DNA from: Beroe forskalii
Lineage: Eukaryota; Ctenophora; Nuda; Beroida; Beroidae
Direction of reading: 5' to 3'
Assembly: GCA_011033025.1 (NCBI GenBank)
Contig: WFMF01000127.1
Span: 248,001 to 312,000, forward strand
DNA: 64,000 bases
Shown: positions 25,201 to 34,200 of the stretch, one piece after another
Position numbering within the stretch: the first letter of the stretch is position 1
Layout of the letters: each line of letters starts with the position of its first letter
Program-made: the position numbers and the translations under genes
Notes under the pieces: model-generated
What the model was told of the DNA's origin: nothing
Databases searched by the model: none
What the model saw: the letters and a program-made list of their open reading frames with translations, nothing else

Positions 25201-28200
25201 GCGATGTCGTTTAATTGTAGAGCCGCGGTGCTGATTATTAAGACTTAAAGATTCTAGATTCTAGAAAGAATATTTCGAGATTCCTAGTAACGCACCTGTC
25301 GTTTCTCGTACTGTTAGATTTAATGTCCCTTCTCGTTTTCGAGCTCGCAAAACGCCAGTACGCCACAGGGAAGGGGGAGGGAAAAGGGGTCATAGGGGGA
25401 GGGTTCCGGGTAGGAAGGGGCAGAGAAATGTGAAGAGGGGGAGGGGTATGGGGAGGGCAGGGGGAGGGGTAGGACGAGGGCTTTCCAGACCCATGATATT
25501 TCTATACTATAGAGAACCCACCTGTCGTTTCTGATACGCATCGTAGTTCATGGTAAAAGTAAACTCTCCGCTGCTTTCTTCCGTCATCTTTTCCCCGCCG
25601 CGCCCTGGGGACAAGTATTTACTATTTATATTACCTGATTGGAACGACCAATCAGGGCACAGAATCGTGCAAATCTTGATCGTTGATTGGTAAAAATTCA
25701 ATACTTGTCAAAATTAAATGTTGTCGATAAGATTTATAATTGCTATGATTCATATACGCGTATTTTTTTCGGTAGATTAGTAATGAGAAGTCTTATGACC
25801 TGTCTGTCGTTATTTTCAAACACAAAGACATTTCATTTTCACAAAGACTAAGGAGGGTCCACTTAAAAACTTTGTAAGCTCTTAGGCCTTATTTCCTTCG
25901 GCCGTTTGTAATAGAAAAACCCGCGCATCCTTTATTTACTAGATCCTATGTCCGAGCAACGCAATTTTACGAAATTCACACAAATTTCTTGACCTCTTGT
26001 CAGTTTAAATATACGCTTTCCAGTAAGTTATTTATAAGGCGAGGATTTTATTTATTTCCTTACCTTGGCTCCAGTACACGTCCAACTGAGTCTTCATTCC
26101 AGTGAAGGTACAGGTCAGTTTCACTTGGGTCCCAGACCTAACTTCCTTGTTCACGCTCACAGCACTGCAGGGATATGTTTTGATCTAACCAGATGCTCAC
26201 GCCGAAACATCAAAGTAAGAGGAGTGGAATACTGGAATGTCCTAAAAGGGCTCTGGTTAGAGTAGGGATATGTTTGTACAGGGGCGTGTTGAACTCCTAG
26301 TCCTACATGCGGGGTGATCGTGCGCGGCTCACTACCTTTCATGAACAGCCAGTGAGCCGCACATGAAAAAGCCGCGCACGTAGGAGTTCGAAACGACACC
26401 ATAAGCACCTTGAGGGTATCAAGAGGGTTCTCATGCTTGTTACCATGGGGGTACTTGATTATGAAAATACTGGGTTTTCCTGAAGTTGGGTTATCATAAG
26501 TTAATCTCATTCATTAGGTTAACCACTATCATTATCAGTTGAACCACTCTTATTTTGGCGCATGATAAGACATCTTATTTAAACTCCGATACTAAGGAAA
26601 TTCAGGTTATTCGGATCAATGTATTGACCATTGGGTTCGTGAGCCTTGGACATTAGTAAGCTATTCCATTAGTTAATATTTTTCATTAGGCAGTTCCTCA
26701 AAATAACTCGGGCTATACAATCACAAGTTTTGGATTAGTCGGTTTACATAATTTGCTGGTAATAAGGCAATAAATCAGTACTTTACTCAGTAGTTCAATG
26801 ACAAATATTAATTTCTGTTTCCTCGCCGAATAAGTAAGTTTTAGCGTATTATTAGCGCGGCTTGAATTTGCGCGGCTTACTGACATGTTATTCACATCTC
26901 TATACGCCGCGCACACGAAAGACGCACAAAGTGCAGTTCGAGCTGCCCCTAGGGAACATGCCGCACCACTACACTGTTTTGAGGACGGATATTAAAATTT
27001 TATCATAATAATTTATCTATTTTGTTTGTCTTTATTTCCTCTTTTACCTGAACACGTCGACATCCAGTTCGAGAGTCCAGGGCAGTTCCATGCCGGGTAG
27101 CATAACTCCACACGTGTACACGGCATCCTCCGTGTTTCCTGCACCTGGAGTTTAGAGGTGTTAGCTTTTATAGTTCTTTATAGTCCTTTTTCATAGTCCT
27201 TATTTATAGTCCTTTCGAGTACCTGGAGTTTAGATACGTTATTAACTTTTTTACTCCTTGCACCCTGGTCCACTGTTCAGTGTTCATGAACACTTGAACA
27301 GGGAGAGTCGCCGAGGAGTGGTCAGTGAACTGCTACCTTGCACTGGTATTCTACCATTAGCATGGCATGGATTATGGAATACAAGCCCGTAATCCCTGGG
27401 GGACCTGACAGGGGAACATGTCCCTCAGTTTTTTTAAGTAGATTGCTGGAAATCCCCGACCCTTTATCATTTAAATGTGACCCTAACCAAGTAGATGAAT
27501 TCTCTCTTAGCCCCTCAATCCTCCATTTCGCCTAGGCTATAATTCTCAATTTATGATCATGACGAAACAAAAAGAAACCACTTCATTCAGTAGCAAAATA
27601 TACCACAATACCAATTTATTATATTTCACCAAAAATAGGCATCATTTCTTTTGGAAAAGTTGGCAACAAAAGTAGGTATTCAACGTCATCAAGTCGCGAT
27701 TTTAAACTTGAAAATCACGTCAGTCTAAATCGTCCACCGTCCACAAAGTGTCTACGTGTCAGGGCACTGGCAGGCGAAAGGTCGTCTCCGCTCTGTAGAA
27801 TCAAAGGAATCATCGAACTCCCCGATCTTGCTCATGGCCAGGTAATTCTGAGTACCAGCTCCCTCCAAATACGATGCGTTATCCGGCTGCTTCTTCGCCC
27901 ATGGCATCTTCTTGAACCATACCCCGAACTTCTCTCCATCGTTCCACTCCCACACCCCTTCAACTTTAGCATCATTCCCTCCCAGCCAGATCCAGTTGGA
28001 AAGATCAAACTTCCTCAGAGATGGATCAAACGCCCCCAAGAAGTACTCAGCAGCCGCTTTCATCTCCTCCACTTCTGCCAAGTTACGTACTTTAGCCATG
28101 ATCAGTCCAGCATCTTCACAAGCTTGTTTGGCTTCACTCCAAGATTTCCTGGTAGCGGAAAGGATGTATTTTCCCTGATAATCACAAGCGTAGGGGTGTT

Positions 28201-31200
28201 TCTTAAACACGAATGTGTCATCCCACATACCATCGTGGTTTATCCTCATCTGATTCTGCAGATACGTCACTCCATTTTTTTCAGTGCTCCTTTGGTCGGG
28301 TTGACTTGGTAACCACCTGTGAAATGCCTTGGGTTTCGACCCATCCGCCCATTCCCAATCGTCAGGGTTCCAATCAGCCTCCGGATCATAGTCCTCAGTT
28401 TTCTGTTCTTTGTTGTTCCTGACTTTCCTCATCCCAGCCCAAACCCACTCGTCACTCGCCCACTGGCCACTGCTCACAGGGTACGCCATAGACAGCAGCA
28501 GCTTCAGGTTTATATTCTTCTCCGGGTCATTAACCGTCGCTAAATTACCCTCGACTTCGCCTCCCAGCTCAAACTTCTTGCATCGCTCGTCAGCGGTGTT
28601 GAAATCAACCTTTTCGCTGAAGAGAACTAACTTGCAGGTGGCAAATACTCCTTGATCTAGGTTTGTTAGGAGTTTCCGGAAACCCTCCAGCTGCTTTTGT
28701 TGAATTTCAGTGAGTCCAGCTTGTCCAGGAAGTAGTAAGGCAGCAAAAGTGAGGATTAGTCTTATCATCTTCTCAAAGGGTGGGGAAAATATGAATTATT
28801 TCAGTTAATTTGTTAACTGATAAACACTTTTATCTGTGATTAACAATGATTAGAATAGAAGATATACGCTTAGAGCATGGCGTGAGATTGGTTAACTGAT
28901 AAACACTTTTATCTGTGAATTGTGATTAACAATGATTAGACTGATAAACACTTTTATCTGTGATTAACAATGATTAGAATAGAAGATATATACGCTTAGA
29001 GCATGGCGTGAGATACGCCAATAAAAATCATTGCGACATTAAAACTTAATTGCAAATAATGAAAACAAGAGGGTTATAAAGCTATGAGTAAAATACTGGC
29101 ACATCGTACGAGGCAACGCCTAATAGCGTTATTATTATTCCAATGCATAATAGCGTTATAATTCCAATATTTTAATATTTCAGTTTAAAATAACGAATCA
29201 CATTGGATCAGGGGTGCAAGAAAATGAATTAGATGAAAATAAAAGGGGGGCAATCGAGCATAAAAGATAGGGTGCCACAAGTCTGCACTCGTATGCGTTA
29301 ACCCATAGGTGTACACGTACGTTGATCGATGGATCTGTCGAAAGAACGCGAAAATTTCAACAAAAATTCAATATAAATTAAATTTTAGCAAAGCTGTCGC
29401 ACTGAAATTTGCACTTTTTTTCGACAGATTTTTCAATCGGTCCATGTGTACACGTTTAACGCTTTTGTTTCGATCACTAAACCGTTGTTCCCAGTCCGCT
29501 TTTGGAAGCGGCGGCAAAAAATATACACGGTTACTTGGATAAATTAGGTATAAGGGAATACGGAGTGGCATTGGGAATAGGGTATATGCATTAGGGAATA
29601 GGGGGTGCACTAGGGAGTAGGGATAATATTAGCGTAAAAGGGAATAGTGCGCCAGGAAATAGGATTGAAAGAGTGTAGTTGACTTATAACAGAAAAAAAA
29701 CAAGCGAAAACAGTTTGCTGCAAAAGAGTCCCCCTCCAATATATATATTCAAAAAATCTCAAAAATTCTCAGTGTATAGTTCAATTGACACACATATATA
29801 TATGCAAGAAATTTCAAATTTAACCCTCAATTTTCCACTTTGACTTTGTGAAAGTTTGGCCTCAACTTTGCCGCTTTTGGAATGCAAAGAAAGGGGTGAA
29901 CCAAGGTGCAACTTTACAATTCTCAAATACGCGAGGAATTTTCAAGCGTACGTGCAACAGTGCAAAACGCAAGCGTTAACTCAAGAGATGGAAGTTTAAA
30001 CGATATAACAGATACAAGAGGATTGTAATCAGAAGCTTTCGAAAATCTTGTGATTATCATCATCAGCTGCGTTAAATTGAAGTATTCTTTGTTAGAAAAG
30101 GATAAGAGGTTTTTACCTTTAATTATGACATGACAGGGTTGTGAGAAATTTGGACCCCCACCTATCCTCTCACATCCAAATTTCTTCCAAACGCTCCCCT
30201 TATTTCAGTGGAGATAAGGTTATTTCTACCTTAAATAAAAGACAGTGAATATGACAAATAGGGATTTAAACACCTATCCTTTCACACCCAAAATCTTCCC
30301 CTTTTTAAGCTTTTATAGTGGGTATGAGGCGATGCTTATTGCTTACCTTTGATCATGAGAGTGGTTGTGAGGGATCGATCAGAGGGCGTGTAGGCCAGGG
30401 CTCCATCTTCAGGGTTGTCAACCAGGTAGCTGAAATAATTGCCTGATTAAAAACGATATCTTGAAACGTAGCAGTCACTAACTGATTAAGTTGCACGTGC
30501 ACATCTTCCTATTTCTAAATAACTGGCTAACTGGCGGGCGTCTAGTATTTTAATAATTTTGCAGAGACTAACTTACTAACTGACTAACTAGCGCGCGCCT
30601 ATGTATTTCTAAATAAATTTGCAAAGACTAACCTCCTCAAGATCCTATCTTCTCTTTCAGCAACTATATCCATCACCCCGACCATTGCACGTCTCACTGC
30701 TCAACTCACTGCACAGCTTCTGCCCGTTAAACTCCCAGTAAACCTGAGGTTTTATTAGCTTTTTAGGTTTTCCAGGTTTATTAGTTTTAGGTTTTCCAGG
30801 TTTAGAAGGTTCAGGTTCAGGTTTAGGAGGTTTGTTAGGGATAGGCCTCGGTGTATGTTCATAAACGGATCGATAAATGTCAACAATTTGACAGAAAAGA
30901 ACATCGCGCGAACTGTAAAATGCGCGTATTTATCAATCCCTTATCAATCAAAAGGGGCAACTTTTCAGGCAAAACCAGCAAAATTGTTGATTGAGTGAAT
31001 CAAAGACTCTCATACCTCGGTAGGATTTTCTGTCACAAAGGCAAATTGGCAGCTCAGAGTAACGTCGGTTCCTGCTATTGGTTGTCTATTGTGCCCGATA
31101 ATGTCTGAAAGTTTTAAGATAACAAAAGGGTTTTAAATTTCTAAAGCACGGATAAAAACCATCATTTTGAATTACCTCTTTAAAAATGTCCCCGGTTTTG

Positions 31201-34200
31201 TCCCGTTTTTGACAACTCACTGTAAACTTGAAGGTCTAGTTTTTAACAATAAACTCACTGTAAACTTGAAGGTCTAGTTTTTACAAGAAACTCACTGTAA
31301 ACTTGAAGGTCTAGTTTTTTCACTGTAAACTTGAAGGTCTAGTTTTTACAACTCACTGTAAACTTGAAGGTCTAGTTTTTACAACTCACTGTAAACTTGA
31401 AGGTCTACTTTTGACAACTCACTGTAAACTTGAAGGTCTAGTTTTACAACTCACTGTAAACTTGAAGGTCTAGTTTGGCCGGGGAGGGTCGTCTGATTTC
31501 TGGAACGGCCCCCGCCCCAATCTCGCACTTGAAGGAAGTGGTAGAGACCACCGTGTCAGCGTGAACTATCAGCGTACCTGTGACCAAGCTGTTGTTAAGT
31601 GCGTGTTTTTGAAAAAACGACAAAAATAAGATGAGTATTTTGGCAGAAACTGTAAATTTTCCTCCCTCCAATTTCGAAATTTAGCAGCATTTTCAGATAT
31701 GAGTGAATTAAGAGAGTGGGTTACGTCATCAGTTGATTATTCTAAACTACGATAATGACATCATGAATTCGTCATTCTAAACTAAGTTGATGACGTCAGA
31801 GCTCAACAGAGCTAATTTGCACCCCCAGCATGTCGCACTTAACACATTTCACAGAATTTCATATTCTCGGTAACTCTGCAGTCTGCAGGGTGTGATGAGT
31901 AAAATCAAACATTCTAATATAATCCATCCCAAATATTGCACTTGCTCACTAAAAGCTAAAAGTTTCGCGTACCTACTCAACCGGCAATTAGACGTCACCA
32001 AGCACTGCCGCGCGCTACAAAAGATGACGTAACCGGCGAATATCACTAATGCTCCGATATATTAGTGTTAAAAACAGCTCTTGAGCAAATAGAAGAAGAT
32101 TTAGTCATCCAAATTATAATAACCCTACCTACTCAGCCTCATTACTTTATTAGTGAGCCACTACCGACATATTACAGTTCTTCTGCCCATAATTATTAAA
32201 CGGTTTCCACTCCCATTCTACTAGATTAGGATTATCACTTACCATCACTTATTGGAGTTAGAACAGCAGATTTACAATAATCTTGGAAAATCAGGACACG
32301 CAAACGCTTCTCCTACCCATAATTATTTCACAGTTTCCACTCCCATTCCACTAGATTATGAGTGGCATTTATAGGCGTTACTAGCACTAAGCATGGTTAG
32401 AACGGTGAATTTATATGATAATCTTTGAAAATAATACGTAGTTAACACAAATTATTCGCCAACACAGTATTGTTGGTTGTTGAATTTCGGTGGATCTACA
32501 AACATATTATGATGGTTTCCATAAGAGCTAGAACGGGTGAATTTAAGACATAAAACTACCCCCAAATATTTCATTCAGCTATTCCTGCTTTTGCAGCGCT
32601 CCTAAAGTCTTATATTACCACTAACTTATCAAATAACCCACTATCTGTGTAACCTAGAGTGTTTAATTGTCCTTAGTAAACGCCTATAATCGTTAGTAAG
32701 TTTCTTACGTTAGGTTTTATAGTGCATAAAAGTCAAAATAGTCCACCTTTTTCCAAGCAGGTGCTGTGATGCCCTCAATTTACTATTTTATTCTCTGATA
32801 ATGAAGTCACTCTCTGCTGTCTATCAAGTATTCACTTGGTACTAATATATTACATAATACTAATAGTATATTGCAGAAAGTAAAAGTTTTTAGCATTTTT
32901 ACCTTGCTGCTGGTCATTTTCAGTGTCGAATCTGTCCGTTACCTGAGGGTTTTTACGGTGACAGTTCGAAAATTTCAGCTTATTTTTACGGTGACAGTTC
33001 GAACTGCAGTTCGTTTTTACGGTGACAGTTCGAAATGCTGTTTGCGCGACTTTGGTGTGCGCGGCGCTTTAGTTTGAGAAAGAACTTTTTGACTCAAAAA
33101 CTCATGGTCGACTTGACAAATCTAATACAAAGTAAAAAGACGTGCAGAGTTAACTTCAACCTGCCCTTGTCAGAATTTAATTGTCTCCGTAGTTTTGAGC
33201 CCGACTTTTTAGCTCACGGCACTTAATCTCCCAGTACTGACCCTAAACTTATGTAACGCCCTAGCTCTTCTAGCAAGACCCACTTAATTCTAGCTAGACC
33301 CTATCACTTAATTCAAGCTAGACCCTGTCACTAAATTCAAGCTAGACCCTATCACTTAATTCAAGCTAGACCCTGTCACTTTATTCAAGCTAGACCCTGT
33401 AACTTAACTCAAGCTAGACCCAGTCACTTAATTCAAGCTAGACCCTGTCACTTAATTCAAGCTAGACCCTGTCACTTAATTCAAGGGAGACCCTGTCACT
33501 TAATTCAAGCTAGACCCTGTCACTTTATTCAAGCTAGACCCTGTCACTTAATTCAAGCTAGACCCTGTCACTTAATTCAAGCTAGACCCTGTCACTTAAT
33601 TCAAGCTAGACCCTGTCACTTAATTCAAGCTAGACCCTGTCACTTAATTCAAGCTAGACCTTGCCACTAACCTGAGTGTACAAATCCTTGGTGTTAGGTC
33701 CGTACACGCCAACTTTTGCCCCATTCTTGTCCTGCCATTGGATCTCTATCTTGTTTTCTAGCTTTCTGTGGGGCAATTAATGATTTAATGACTTCAGATC
33801 TCTTAAGAATGAAAAGAAATCACTCTTCTCATTGAACTATGCGACTTCTGTTCATTATTCAACGACCCGATCCGTGAAATCAGATTTCATTTCAATTTTT
33901 GCATTCACAAAATCTTAAAATGACACACAAGTCACTGCACGTGGCACCATGGCAACGCATATGGCACCATGGCAACTCATTGTTCGACTGATAATCTGTT
34001 CAATTTGCTAATTATATGTGTCTCCAGGAAATACCTAATAATTGACATATATACTTAGTATTTATTTTCATTAGCTGATTTAACGTAGGAAATTATAGAA
34101 TTAGCACTATTTTTCATTAGTTGCCGAATCTTATACTTTAACTACGTAAAAACATCGGTATAGCAGCCACCGTGATTTCCCAAATAGACGTTGTAACGGC

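Noticed and set aside
27912-28655. Open frames opposite the lectin gene
   Set aside because: Antisense shadows of a well-supported lectin frame with signal peptide and both CTLDs.
33240-33671. CRISPR-like regular array
   Set aside because: There are no variable spacers, the units abut, and the DNA is animal.
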